Positions 1 to 6,581 of a stretch of DNA of 7,211 nucleotides are shown one piece after another. A model generated the notes under the pieces. That model saw only the letters and a program-made list of their open reading frames with translations. It had not been told where the DNA came from and made no database searches. Made by a program: the position numbers and the translations under genes. Source of the DNA: Planctomycetota bacterium (GTDB lineage Bacteria > Planctomycetota > Planctomycetia > Planctomycetales > Planctomycetaceae); NCBI GenBank assembly GCA_024278285.1, contig JAJRTM010000282.1, positions 1-7,211 of the forward strand, written 5' to 3'. Each line of letters starts with the position of its first letter. Within the stretch, counting starts at the first letter, position 1.

Positions 1-87
1 TCACTTCACGAAATAGAGTATCTCTTTTGATCTCGCTGAGTTCAACTGATCGTTGAAATTAGCCACACATCCTTTGTCATCGCCCAG

Positions 88-459
88 CTATTCTTCATCA
101 AAAAGGTCGTCCGGGTAGTGAGCGATGACCGATGTTTTAATGCCGCCGCGTGGCGTGAATTCAGCCCGAATTTCCATCATGCGTGGCTGCGTAACGGCGA
201 CAAGATCATCCAGGATTTTGTTTGTGACACTTTCATAGAACGCACCATGATTTCGGTACTGTTGCAGATAAAGCTTGAGAGATTTTAACTCATAACAAAC
301 CTCATCTGCAATGTAGGTGATGGTGATCTTTCCGAAATCTGGTTGTCCTGTTTTAGGACAAACCGAAGTGAATTCCGGGCAGACCGTCTCGATGACATAG
401 TTCCGCCCCTCGTTGGGATTCTCAAAAGTTTCCAGAAGTTCAGCGGTTGGTTCAGTCAT
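88..459 (-). CDS. queF: NADPH-dependent 7-cyano-7-deazaguanine (preQ0) reductase, type I QueF
   Basis: Reduces the nitrile of preQ0 to the aminomethyl group of preQ1 with two NADPH, in the cytoplasmic branch that makes the tRNA base queuosine. From the ATG at 459 it is 123 residues, compact like the single-domain (type I, Bacillus-like) form rather than the about 280-residue E. coli form. Visible family marks: the catalytic block [12 protein letters not shown], with the nucleophilic Cys and the Asp seven residues later spaced as in B. subtilis C55/D62; the NADPH-binding QueF motif [17 protein letters not shown], whose Glu sits 42 residues after the Cys as B. subtilis E97 does; and FTPRGGI near the C-terminus. 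A TTG at 474 would add five residues, but the ATG gives the usual family N-terminus; neither has a strong Shine-Dalgarno. It lies 79 bases downstream of the DUF11 gene on the same strand. A TATAAA (485-480, minus) is a possible -10 without a good -35. Confidence 0.95.
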   Translation of the reverse strand: MTEPTAELLETFENPNEGRNYVIETVCPEFTSVCPKTGQPDFGKITITYIADEVCYELKSLKLYLQQYRNHGAFYESVTNKILDDLVAVTQPRMMEIRAEFTPRGGIKTSVIAHYPDDLFDEE

Positions 460-538
460 GTTTCTTGTATTCAAATCACTTTATAAAGCGGTGCTAAAAA
501 GCCGCGAGCCAATCAGGTTCAAGCCAGCCGATGGCGTA

Positions 539-3484
539 TTATTCGCCGTAGATCACGACTTGTTCGTGATGTTTCAGCGGAGTGGTTGCCTGGTCGGAGG
601 AGACTGCGAATTCCACGCGGGCATCGCCATCTTTTATCGCAGAGAAAACCACGTCAAATGTTTCTTCCTGATTAGCTCCCAGAGAGGCAATGGGCTGGAA
701 GCTGATCAGTTGCCCATTTTGGACAGACTTTACCGGTCCGTCTGCAGAAATGTATTCCAGTTGATCCGGAATTTTGCAGGAGACCCGAACATGAGTCGCC
801 TGGGCAGAACCTCGATTAATCACTTTGAAACGAATCGATACGCGCTCGCCTCGCGAAACCGGTCCGCGAGCATCAGGCACTCGAACCGCCAGTGAAGAAA
901 ATCCTTCTACTTTAATGTCTGTCGTCAATTCTGCCTGATGCCCCGAGGCATTCAACGCTTTGACTCTCATCGTCTGGGTGCCGATGTTTGTTGGAATGAG
1001 CGTTGAGGTGACCTGTATTTCTTTGCCGCTGGGGAGCTGCGGGGCAGTCCAGGTAATGGTTCTTAATTCTTCACTGTAAAGACCATTATCCGAAGCTTTT
1101 TTGAATCGGAAACCAGCGGGAACGTATTCAATAATCGTCACATTGTTCAACAATTTGCTGGAGTTGTTTTTTAGAGTTGTTGTTTGCTGCACCGCGTGCC
1201 CGACAAATCGTCGCGAAGGGCTTTTTCGAGTGAGGCTCATCACCGCAGGAATAACTTCCAACGAAGCTTTTGCTTCCGCTTTGAAGCCTCCTTTGGTTTT
1301 GATCGACGCCACGTTCTGATAGATACCAGGTTTTTTAGCGTTGAGTTGGAGATTGATTTCTTTTGTCTCGCCCGGCTTGAGTGTTCCAATATCGTATTCG
1401 AGATCCGTTCCCGCAGGATGTTCAAACCCGGCTGGAATCAGATTATGAAGAACAACGCCGAGGGCATCTACATCACCTATGTTGCGTGCCACAAAATGTA
1501 GATGGGCTGTTTCGCCAATCGCAACTTGTTCGCTGGCCTCCAGTTTTAATTCCAGCTTGGGAGCAGTAATAAGTGTTTGAGATCTAACGACAGACTTGTA
1601 GGAAACGGTTGATACCGATCCAATATTACCGGCTTCAATCGGAACAACGCGCACCAGGATTTTCTTGCGTTCCCCCGGTGCTAATTCATCGAAGGTCCAA
1701 AACAATGTTTTGTTGACCAACTCTGCCCGAGGAATTGTCCCCGTTAGTTTTGTGCCAGCCGGGAACTTGTCTTCCACTTTCACATCTTTGACTGCAACGT
1801 CACCTGTGTTCTCGATTTCAATCGTATAAATAAGAGGTTGACCAAGAACCGCTTTTTCAGGAGCTACTTTGTACAACTCGACCTTCGGTTGCAGAACCTG
1901 TTCAGAATCTTTCATATTGACTCGGGCAGAGCCGATTAATTCCGGATCAATATCGTTTTTTGGTGTAATGGCTGGTTCGGTAGCTACAGGTTTTTCCGTC
2001 GCGATTGCAGGGAATCCTCCTAGTTGCTGAGGCTTTTCGCTGGCATCGGGTGGTGTCCCTGGATTGTAAGAAGGGGGTGTTAAGCCTGGTCCCTTTGAGG
2101 CAGGAGTCTCTGGCTGTGCAGGGGTTGGGGTACTACTTGGGAAGGCCGCGGGAGCCTTTTCTGCATTGAAATTTAAAGGCGCAGGCTCTCTGTTCATTTC
2201 GCGAATCGGTTTTTCCGGATTGAATTCCGGCACGCTGCGGTACGGATCGTCAGGTTTGTCTGACTCGGCATCAGTAGCCTCTGGGAATCCTGCAAAGAAA
2301 GGTTTCTTTTTCGATTTACCCGTATCTGAAGGCGGCGTTTTTTCTGGAGTTGTTGCAGCCGGGGCTGGAAAGGCAGGTCGCTTTGATGGAACGAACTCGG
2401 CTACTTTTTTAATTTTTGATTCTGGAGAGTTCAATGGCGTCGACGAATCAAACACAGGTGCCGGGAAAGAGCCAGGGGTAACAACGAGTTTCTTTTCCGC
2501 AACTGTAGCAGATGCAGGAGGAGCTTCCTTTGACTCTAGAGCGGGAAACTGCAAGTGAACTTCTTTGGCAGGTTTTTTTTCTGATGTCTGCGGAGGACTC
2601 AAGGCAGGGAATCCAGATGTGAGCAAAAGTTTTTGCGGAGCAGGAGATTTCTTGACAGGAGCAGGAAACTTGCTCGTCAGATTTTGCGTCAGTTCAATCA
2701 ATTCCCGTGAGTGACTTTTCTTTTCTCCAACCGCGGGCACAACTGTTTTGTGAGTGTCATTGTCCGAAGCAGGAAGTTCAGGGAACAAGCTCGCGATCTG
2801 TTTTACTTTCTCGTTCGCTTTTTCTTTAACATCATGCGATGCCTGGGAAATCTCGCTATTCCACTGGTCAAGTTCTTGCTCCACTTGAGCGACATTTTTA
2901 TCGATAGAACCACTCGTCTTGTCGGCAAGGATGCTCAATTGTTTCTTCTTCTGTTCAACCTGCTTTTTCACTTGCGGAGCAAATGCGGCAAAAGGATCGA
3001 CAGGTTGCGAAGATTTTGAAGTGGTAAGTACCGGTTTTTCTGTGCCGGGCGGATTGAGAATAGCTGGCGGAGTTCTTTTTTCGACGACTGCAAATGGATT
3101 AGCAGTTGCCGTGGGCTTCTCATCGACAGCAGGTTTGAACGGCTGTGGCTTGAAGGCGAGCTCATTGTTTTCATTCGCAGGCTTATCACTGCTCGGCGAA
3201 TCTTGAGAGGGCGGAGGAGTATTTGTGACTTTCGTAACCGCGGTTGGCGAACTGCCCGAATTCACAGGCATGATCTCTTTGGCAAGTTGCTTTTCGAGTG
3301 AAGAATTTTCTTGCTCGTCTTTCAATCGCGCGGCAGGAACTTCCTTGCTATTGGGATCCTCCTCCTCATTTGATTGTTGGCTCACCTGTGGTTGATCCAG
3401 GTTTTTTTGCACCTGCATTAATACCACAAAACCTACGGCTAAACTCGCCGCTAATGCTGTCAGCTTCCAGCCTGCACCTAGCAT
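539..3484 (-). CDS. Large membrane-anchored envelope protein with FPA-rich linker and four DUF11 repeats
   Basis: 981 residues. Residues about 6-25 form one hydrophobic segment after a Lys, with no obvious cleavage site, so I read it as a signal anchor placing the rest outside the cytoplasmic membrane. Residues 30-170 are low-complexity, Pro/Ser/Thr/Lys/Glu-rich. Residues about 171-235 are charged and probably helical or coiled-coil. Residues 235-520 are disordered, with recurring FPA-type motifs at F234, F273, F292, F313, F340, F372, F400, F448 and F491. From about 533 to the end come four beta-sandwich repeats of 100-115 residues (about 533-645, 645-745, 746-860, 862-978) with DUF11 signatures such as YTIEIENTGDVAVKDV, VEDKFPAG and LAPGE. 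DUF11 modules occur in cell-surface proteins including chlamydial OmcB; here there is only one Cys (C903), so disulfide cross-linking as in OmcB is not expected. The purine-rich GGGAAGGGAA lies just before the ATG. The exact function is unknown; a structural or adhesion role at the envelope is inference. Confidence 0.9.
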   Translation of the reverse strand: MLGAGWKLTALAASLAVGFVVLMQVQKNLDQPQVSQQSNEEEDPNSKEVPAARLKDEQENSSLEKQLAKEIMPVNSGSSPTAVTKVTNTPPPSQDSPSSDKPANENNELAFKPQPFKPAVDEKPTATANPFAVVEKRTPPAILNPPGTEKPVLTTSKSSQPVDPFAAFAPQVKKQVEQKKKQLSILADKTSGSIDKNVAQVEQELDQWNSEISQASHDVKEKANEKVKQIASLFPELPASDNDTHKTVVPAVGEKKSHSRELIELTQNLTSKFPAPVKKSPAPQKLLLTSGFPALSPPQTSEKKPAKEVHLQFPALESKEAPPASATVAEKKLVVTPGSFPAPVFDSSTPLNSPESKIKKVAEFVPSKRPAFPAPAATTPEKTPPSDTGKSKKKPFFAGFPEATDAESDKPDDPYRSVPEFNPEKPIREMNREPAPLNFNAEKAPAAFPSSTPTPAQPETPASKGPGLTPPSYNPGTPPDASEKPQQLGGFPAIATEKPVATEPAITPKNDIDPELIGSARVNMKDSEQVLQPKVELYKVAPEKAVLGQPLIYTIEIENTGDVAVKDVKVEDKFPAGTKLTGTIPRAELVNKTLFWTFDELAPGERKKILVRVVPIEAGNIGSVSTVSYKSVVRSQTLITAPKLELKLEASEQVAIGETAHLHFVARNIGDVDALGVVLHNLIPAGFEHPAGTDLEYDIGTLKPGETKEINLQLNAKKPGIYQNVASIKTKGGFKAEAKASLEVIPAVMSLTRKSPSRRFVGHAVQQTTTLKNNSSKLLNNVTIIEYVPAGFRFKKASDNGLYSEELRTITWTAPQLPSGKEIQVTSTLIPTNIGTQTMRVKALNASGHQAELTTDIKVEGFSSLAVRVPDARGPVSRGERVSIRFKVINRGSAQATHVRVSCKIPDQLEYISADGPVKSVQNGQLISFQPIASLGANQEETFDVVFSAIKDGDARVEFAVSSDQATTPLKHHEQVVIYGE

Positions 3485-3546
3485 GGGATTCCCTTCCCGA
3501 TGGTCACATAAAACGATAAGTCAAATTCTGCCGAAATTTCCACCGG

Positions 3547-3574
3547 CACCATTGGTTAATAATGGTGGTTAATA
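3547..3574 (-). promoter_or_regulatory. Direct repeat plus hairpin in the leader of the DUF11 gene
   Basis: GGTTAATA occurs twice in direct orientation (3554-3561 and 3567-3574, 13-base period). CACCATT (3547-3553) and AATGGTG (3561-3567) are perfectly complementary around a 7-base loop. The block lies 63-90 bases upstream of the start codon, just downstream of the candidate promoter, where a repressor site or a leader RNA hairpin would sit. No regulator can be named. Confidence 0.3.
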
Positions 3575-3582
3575 CAGCCCAA

Positions 3583-3610
3583 ATAATATGGGAGAGATCT
3601 CGACAGCCAA
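3583..3610 (-). promoter_or_regulatory. Candidate sigma-70-type promoter for the DUF11 gene
   Basis: On the minus strand TTGGCT (3610-3605) is separated by 16 bases from TATTAT (3588-3583): four of six and five of six matches to the -35 and -10 consensus. Transcription would begin near 3576, giving a leader of about 90 bases. A second weaker pair, TTGCAA and TATTTA, lies further upstream within 3611-3640. The call rests on sequence match only. Confidence 0.35.
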
Positions 3611-3618
3611 CTAAATAT

Positions 3619-3650
3619 CAAATTTGGTATTATTTGCAAAGACCAATTTG
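3619..3650. other. Imperfect inverted repeat in the spacer
   Basis: CAAATTTGGT (3619-3628) faces ACCAATTTG (3642-3650), complementary except for one unpaired T. It overlaps the upstream edge of the DUF11 promoter region, so it could be an operator, but the surroundings are AT-rich and it may be chance. Confidence 0.2.
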
Positions 3651-3728
3651 CTTCCAGAACATCAGAAAATTTGATCATCCCCAGAAACAGTTGCAGAATT
3701 ATTAGAACCGCACCCTGCTGGGAAATGT

Positions 3729-4025
3729 TTAGCTGGACAGCGCCAGGTTCTTCTCGTTCCCAAGCAGGAGCTTGGGAACGAGGAAACCGTCCCCTGTTAT
3801 GAAATGTTTACTCATTATTATGAGGAGAAGCCCCAGGCCTATCCATGCATACACGTTCCGGTTCTCGTTTCCATTAAAATCAGAAGATTTTCTTAAAACA
3901 AGAAAAATAAATCCCATGTGTCCAAATAGACCTATCTCTATACACACCAACGAGATAAGGCCTGATATACTGGCGTGTTTGTAATTATTTCCAAAAATAA
4001 TGGTTCGTATGCGAACTTTATTCAA
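3729..4025 (-). CDS. Doubtful small membrane protein ORF ending in a REP-type repeat
   Basis: An open frame of up to 98 codons from a TTG (4025), with an internal ATG at 3917. It encodes two hydrophobic stretches (roughly residues 19-43 and 60-71) separated by a polar loop NGNENRN, which would suit a two-pass small membrane protein. Against it: no ATG at the natural N-terminus, no Shine-Dalgarno, and no family recognised. The last about 20 residues (FLVPKLLLGNE...) are simply the translation of the palindromic repeat at 3746-3788, so if the gene is real its 3' end was replaced or extended by a repeat insertion. It may equally be a decayed gene or noncoding spacer. Confidence 0.25.
   Translation of the reverse strand: MNKVRIRTIIFGNNYKHASISGLISLVCIEIGLFGHMGFIFLVLRKSSDFNGNENRNVYAWIGLGLLLIIMSKHFITGDGFLVPKLLLGNEKNLALSS
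3746..3788. repeat. REP-type palindromic repeat (CGTTCCCAAGC family)
   Basis: CTCGTTCCCAAGC (3753-3765) and GCTTGGGAACGAG (3770-3782) form a perfect 13-bp stem around an AGGA loop. With one bulged C (3750) the stem extends through GGTT/AACC to 3746-3788. From general knowledge, hairpins with a GTTCCCAAGC-type arm recur as dispersed intergenic repeats in many bacteria. No T-run follows, so it is a repeat rather than an intrinsic terminator. Confidence 0.7.
4003..4016. promoter_or_regulatory. 14-bp palindrome upstream of the sigma gene
   Basis: GTTCG (4003-4007) and CGAAC (4012-4016) flank TATG. A dyad of this size 160 bases before the sigma gene could be an operator. The half-sites are those of a Gram-positive LexA box but in the opposite order, so I do not call it a LexA site. 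Confidence 0.25.
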
Positions 4026-4108
4026 CCAATTGGAATCTAAACACGTAGTAATGGAAGAAAGGGTTTGGGAGGCGACTCGCAGATTCTTGAAATTGTCTAT
4101 CTATCTGC

Positions 4109-4154
4109 TCACGAGGGGCGGATTTATTATCTCTTCGGAGAACTTCACGAGGGG
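4109..4154 (+). promoter_or_regulatory. Repeated TCACGAGGGG and UUCG hairpin in the sigma gene leader
   Basis: TCACGAGGGG occurs at 4109-4118 and again at 4145-4154, 36 bases apart in direct orientation. Between them TCTC-TTCG-GAGA (4130-4141) forms a short hairpin with a stable UUCG tetraloop. The second copy ends 11 bases before the Shine-Dalgarno AGGAG (4166-4170). The arrangement could be a paired protein-binding site or a translation-control element; neither is demonstrated. Confidence 0.3.
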
Positions 4155-4177
4155 GTTGTCCTGTCAGGAGAAATATT

Positions 4178-5842
4178 ATGGGACGTTATCACAATCCAGC
4201 ATTGAGGCAGCTCAAAGAACAGCAGGTTCGTTACGCACCGCGCAATGTCCGCCTGGAACAAATGGAGCGAGCGGAAGATCTGTTATCCAGGTTGAATCCT
4301 GCGGAGACTTATAATTACCCCGTATTATTCCGTCAAATTACCGATTACGACGCAAGCACTTACCCCGATTTAATGATCGAGGGACGCGATGCTGTCCATG
4401 ACATCTGCAAATTTGTCGAAGACCTTTCCGAAAGTGTCGATTTATCTGTCGAAGATGTTCCGGAAGATTTGTTGACGGTGGATGATTTGAGCGAACGATT
4501 TAAGGTTTCAACAAAAACGGTTGATCGCTGGCGAGCGAGGGGACTGGTTGGTCGCAAAGTAAAACTCGGCTCTCGTAAGCGGGTCGTCTTTCTCAAATCG
4601 AGCGTCGATCGATTTGTCGAGCAAAACGCGAATGAAGTCAGGCGAAGTAGTCGCTTCACACAACTGACCGCTCACGAGCGTTTGGAAATTATTGATCGAG
4701 CAAGAGAACTTGCTGCCCAGGGAGCGTGTCTTTCAGAGATCAGTAAAAAACTTTCTGCCAAACTGGGGCGTTCCGTGGAAACGATTCGATACACATTGAA
4801 GAACCATGATCGGGATTACCCCGACGCAGCCGTGTTCCCTAATGCGCGTGGCCCGCTGACCGATGAAAAACGTCGGGAAATTTGGCACAAACATCAGCGT
4901 GGAACCAGTGTCATCGAATTAGCCCGGCAGTATTGCAGAACTCAGTCCAGCATTCATCGTATTATCAACGAAGTGCGTGCTGAAAGAATTTTGGAGGTAT
5001 CTCTCGACTACATCGACAGCGAAGAATTTCACCAGAAGGATCGAGAAAAAGTCATTCTCGGACCTCCGCCAGCAGTGGAGCGAAAACATTACAAGCCACG
5101 AATTCCGCCCGGGTTACCTGCGTATCTGGCAAGCTTGTACGAACTTCCTTTACTGACTCGCGAAGAAGAGGGATACTATTTCCGTAAGATGAATTATTTG
5201 AAATTCAAAGCGGGTAATTTACGCGAAAAGTTAAATCCTGCCCAACCTTCAGCCAGATTGATGAAGGAAATAGAGGGATTGGTTCGTGAAAGTGTTGTCG
5301 TCAAGAACTTTTTGATCCGCAGCAATCTTCGACTCGTGGTTTCAATTGCCAAGAGGCACTTCAAGCCACAATCGAACTTTTTCGAGATGGTCAGCGACGG
5401 GAATATGTCACTGATCAGAGCGATCGAGAAATTCGATTACTCGCAGGGGAATAAGTTCTCGACATACTCCAGTTGGGCGATTATGAAAAACTACGCTCGC
5501 TCGATTCCGAACGAGATGAAACAGTTGGATCGTTATCGCACGGGGCATGATGAGTTCTTTACGCAGTCGACAGACCAGCGAGATAACCCATTTCAGCAGG
5601 AACTGAATCAACAAACTCAGCATACCGCGATTATGAGTATCCTTGGTCAACTCGATCCGAGAGAGCGTGACATTATTCTGCACCGCTTCGGTTTGAACTC
5701 CGGCAGCGAGCCGGAAACTCTGGAAAAAGTGGGGACTCGTTTCGGTGTTACCAAAGAACGGATTCGACAAATCGAATCGCGAGCACTGGCGAAATTAAAA
5801 AAAATCGCAGTCGAAGAAAAACTCGAAATCCCCGGACTCTAA
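4178..5842 (+). CDS. Atypical sigma-70-family RNA polymerase sigma factor with three N-terminal HTH domains
   Basis: 554 residues; the start is fixed by AGGAG seven bases before the ATG. Order: a 95-residue unrecognised N-terminus; an excisionase/MerR-like HTH with wing (about 98-149, [21 protein letters not shown]); a second putative HTH (about 160-211, ending [10 protein letters not shown]); a third (about 226-271, [19 protein letters not shown]); sigma region 1.2 (about 313-345, LPLLTREEE); region 2 (about 373-446, with [28 protein letters not shown] and KFSTY); then only about 35 linker residues and region 4 (about 483-541, [16 protein letters not shown]). Region 3 is not visible. Region 4.2 keeps the -35 recognition residues, whereas the -10 helix reads [13 protein letters not shown], with A, K and A in place of E. 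coli W434, Q437 and T440. It should direct core polymerase to a special promoter class, perhaps with promoter choice aided by its own HTH domains (inference). Sigma identity is firm; regulon unknown. Confidence 0.92.
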   Translation: MGRYHNPALRQLKEQQVRYAPRNVRLEQMERAEDLLSRLNPAETYNYPVLFRQITDYDASTYPDLMIEGRDAVHDICKFVEDLSESVDLSVEDVPEDLLTVDDLSERFKVSTKTVDRWRARGLVGRKVKLGSRKRVVFLKSSVDRFVEQNANEVRRSSRFTQLTAHERLEIIDRARELAAQGACLSEISKKLSAKLGRSVETIRYTLKNHDRDYPDAAVFPNARGPLTDEKRREIWHKHQRGTSVIELARQYCRTQSSIHRIINEVRAERILEVSLDYIDSEEFHQKDREKVILGPPPAVERKHYKPRIPPGLPAYLASLYELPLLTREEEGYYFRKMNYLKFKAGNLREKLNPAQPSARLMKEIEGLVRESVVVKNFLIRSNLRLVVSIAKRHFKPQSNFFEMVSDGNMSLIRAIEKFDYSQGNKFSTYSSWAIMKNYARSIPNEMKQLDRYRTGHDEFFTQSTDQRDNPFQQELNQQTQHTAIMSILGQLDPRERDIILHRFGLNSGSEPETLEKVGTRFGVTKERIRQIESRALAKLKKIAVEEKLEIPGL

Positions 5843-5860
5843 CCTCTAAAACTCTTAAAC

Positions 5861-5898
5861 AAAGCCCTGATCGACATCTTGCTTGATCAGGGCTTTTT
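5861..5898 (+). terminator. Rho-independent terminator of the sigma gene
   Basis: AAAGCCCTGATC (5861-5872) pairs perfectly over 12 bases with GATCAGGGCTTT (5885-5896) around a 12-base loop, and the run of T continues to 5898. It begins 18 bases after the stop codon and would separate the sigma transcript from the FlgM-like gene. The A-tract on the 5' side could allow weak termination from the other strand. Confidence 0.88.
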
Positions 5899-5903
5899 CA
5901 ATG

Positions 5904-6045
5904 GTAACTATTCAGCTTTGGAGTAGGGTCCGTTCCCGCGGACCACGATGGGAAGTAGATCCCCCTATTTCTGCGGTGGTCCGCAATAGCGGACCCTACA
6001 GACAATCTTAATCTCTACAAAAACCAAACATTACTGAATAGTTAC
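5904..6045. mobile_element. MITE-like element with 12-bp terminal inverted repeats
   Basis: GTAACTATTCAG (5904-5915) and CTGAATAGTTAC (6034-6045) are perfect inverted repeats bounding 142 bp. Just inside, CTTTGG (5916-5921 region) and CCAAA (6024-6028) add partial symmetry. No ORF lies within, and no clear target-site duplication is seen at the immediate flanks (CAATG left, ATTTA right). The size, absent coding capacity and terminal repeats fit a non-autonomous element mobilised by a transposase elsewhere. It landed six bases after the sigma gene's terminator. Confidence 0.6.
5923..5999. repeat. REPIN-like palindrome doublet (GTAGGGTCCG family)
   Basis: GTAGGGTCCG (5923-5932) and CGGACCCTAC (5990-5999) are perfect 10-bp inverted repeats; inside them CGGACCAC (5939-5946) and GTGGTCCG (5976-5983) are perfect 8-bp inverted repeats. 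Each half also folds alone (GGTCCG/CGGACC at 5927-5944; GGTCCGC-AATA-GCGGACC at 5978-5995). Two REP-like hairpins in opposite orientation are the layout of REPINs, which are moved by RAYT (Y1-type) transposases; no such gene is in the window. Confidence 0.7.
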
Positions 6046-6461
6046 ATTTAATATTTTGTACTGACGAGAAGGTTCGGGGCATGGAGACAGTAGTCTGGTG
6101 CCCAGTGGGCGGTTAACGAGAATTGTGAGGAACCCCAGCCTCTTTATTCCTGTAACAGCAGTGGCTTTAACAGGTTATGGATAGCCAAGGTAATGTCGTG
6201 ACATTTATTTCTTCATTGGCTCAAGAGACGTTCGCTCGATATTGCTTCCATCTAAACAAGGTACAAGCCAAGAGGTAGAGAGACCCAACAGATCGGAATT
6301 ATTGAATATCAAAAAACAGATGTTGAAATCAAAGCCACTTCTCGGATAGAATGGCACGGTTCGTGGTGCGAGTCTCGACCATGGGGGCGGTCTGTCCTTT
6401 TTATTGAGATTCGAAAGATCGTGAATTCAATGGAAAAAGGGCGGGGGCCTGCTAGCTGGTG
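6046..6461. other. Noncoding spacer with several nested inverted repeats
   Basis: All frames are short here, so I see no gene. Structure is denser than expected: AGCCAA (6183-6188) pairs with TTGGCT (6216-6221) around an inner hairpin AATGT/ACATT (6192-6205); AGTGGCTTT (6160-6168) is the exact complement of AAAGCCACT (6331-6339); GCAC/GTGC (6354-6369) is a further small hairpin; GACC/GGTC (6377-6392) precedes five Ts (6398-6402). This could be a long leader of the FlgM-like gene, an independent RNA, or a decayed element. It does not match a tmRNA, RNase P RNA or SRP RNA motif that I know. Confidence 0.25.
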
Positions 6462-6478
6462 GTTCGGAGATTCCGAAC
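6462..6478. other. Perfect 7-bp hairpin before the FlgM-like gene
   Basis: GTTCGGA (6462-6468) and TCCGAAC (6472-6478) form a perfect stem with a three-base loop, followed by ATTTTAG. The T-run is short, so it is at best a weak terminator for something transcribed from 6046-6461; it could also be an operator dyad. Confidence 0.35.
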
Positions 6479-6510
6479 ATTTTAGAAAGCATCAAACCCG
6501 GCACCTTTCT

Positions 6511-6537
6511 TTAACAAGGATCCGTTAACCGTATAGT
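6511..6537 (+). promoter_or_regulatory. Weak candidate promoter for the FlgM-like gene
   Basis: TTAACA (6511-6516; five of six to the -35 consensus) and TATAGT (6532-6537; five of six to the -10) are separated by 15 bases, shorter than the preferred 17. It would leave a leader of about 40 bases. No sigma-28 promoter (TAAA with GCCGATAA) is visible, which matters because flgM genes are often sigma-28-controlled. Confidence 0.3.
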
Positions 6538-6567
6538 CGTTAGTTTTCGATTCCATGCGGTTTGTGC

Positions 6568-6574
6568 AGGGAGG
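6568..6574 (+). promoter_or_regulatory. Shine-Dalgarno that fixes the FlgM-like start
   Basis: AGGGAGG lies seven bases before the ATG at 6582. The longer frame would begin at an ATG (6555) upstream of this site, placing the Shine-Dalgarno inside the coding sequence, so 6582 is preferred. Confidence 0.75.
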
Positions 6575-6581
6575 TTTGTCG

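Noticed and set aside
1..87. Short minus-strand frame continuing in phase after the queF stop to a TGA at 3-1
   Set aside because: It is under 30 codons, lacks a convincing start and has no recognisable sequence, so it is most likely noncoding spacer.
413..895. Plus-strand open frame of 160 codons opposite queF and the DUF11 gene
   Set aside because: It is antisense to two well-supported genes and its product has no recognisable family features.
2166..2558. Plus-strand Gly/Ser/Ala-rich open frame
   Set aside because: It is the antisense shadow of the Pro-rich linker of the DUF11 protein, where skewed codons keep the opposite strand open.
3753..3782. Intrinsic terminator at the CGTTCCCAAGC hairpin
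   Set aside because: The stem is strong but no T-run follows on either strand, and the sequence matches a dispersed repeat type.
4003..4016. LexA (SOS) box
   Set aside because: The Gram-positive box is CGAAC-N4-GTTCG; here the half-sites are in the opposite order, and no LexA-controlled gene is adjacent.
4000..4314. Plus-strand open frame overlapping the start of the sigma gene
   Set aside because: It overlaps the sigma coding sequence by 137 bases in another frame, has no Shine-Dalgarno, and its product resembles no family. The sigma gene has a strong ribosome site and clear domains.
6352..6371. Sigma-54-like promoter (TGGCAC ... TGGTGC)
   Set aside because: The GG and GC dinucleotides are 15 bases apart instead of 12, so the essential -24/-12 spacing is wrong.
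6462..6478. tRNA T-arm or tmRNA 3' end (GGTTCGGA...TCCGAAC)
   Set aside because: A T-arm needs a seven-base loop with the conserved TTCRANY; the loop here is three bases and no acceptor stem or CCA end is present.
6555..6581. Longer N-terminus of the FlgM-like protein from the ATG at 6555
   Set aside because: The only good Shine-Dalgarno (6568-6574) lies after this ATG and is correctly spaced for the ATG at 6582.
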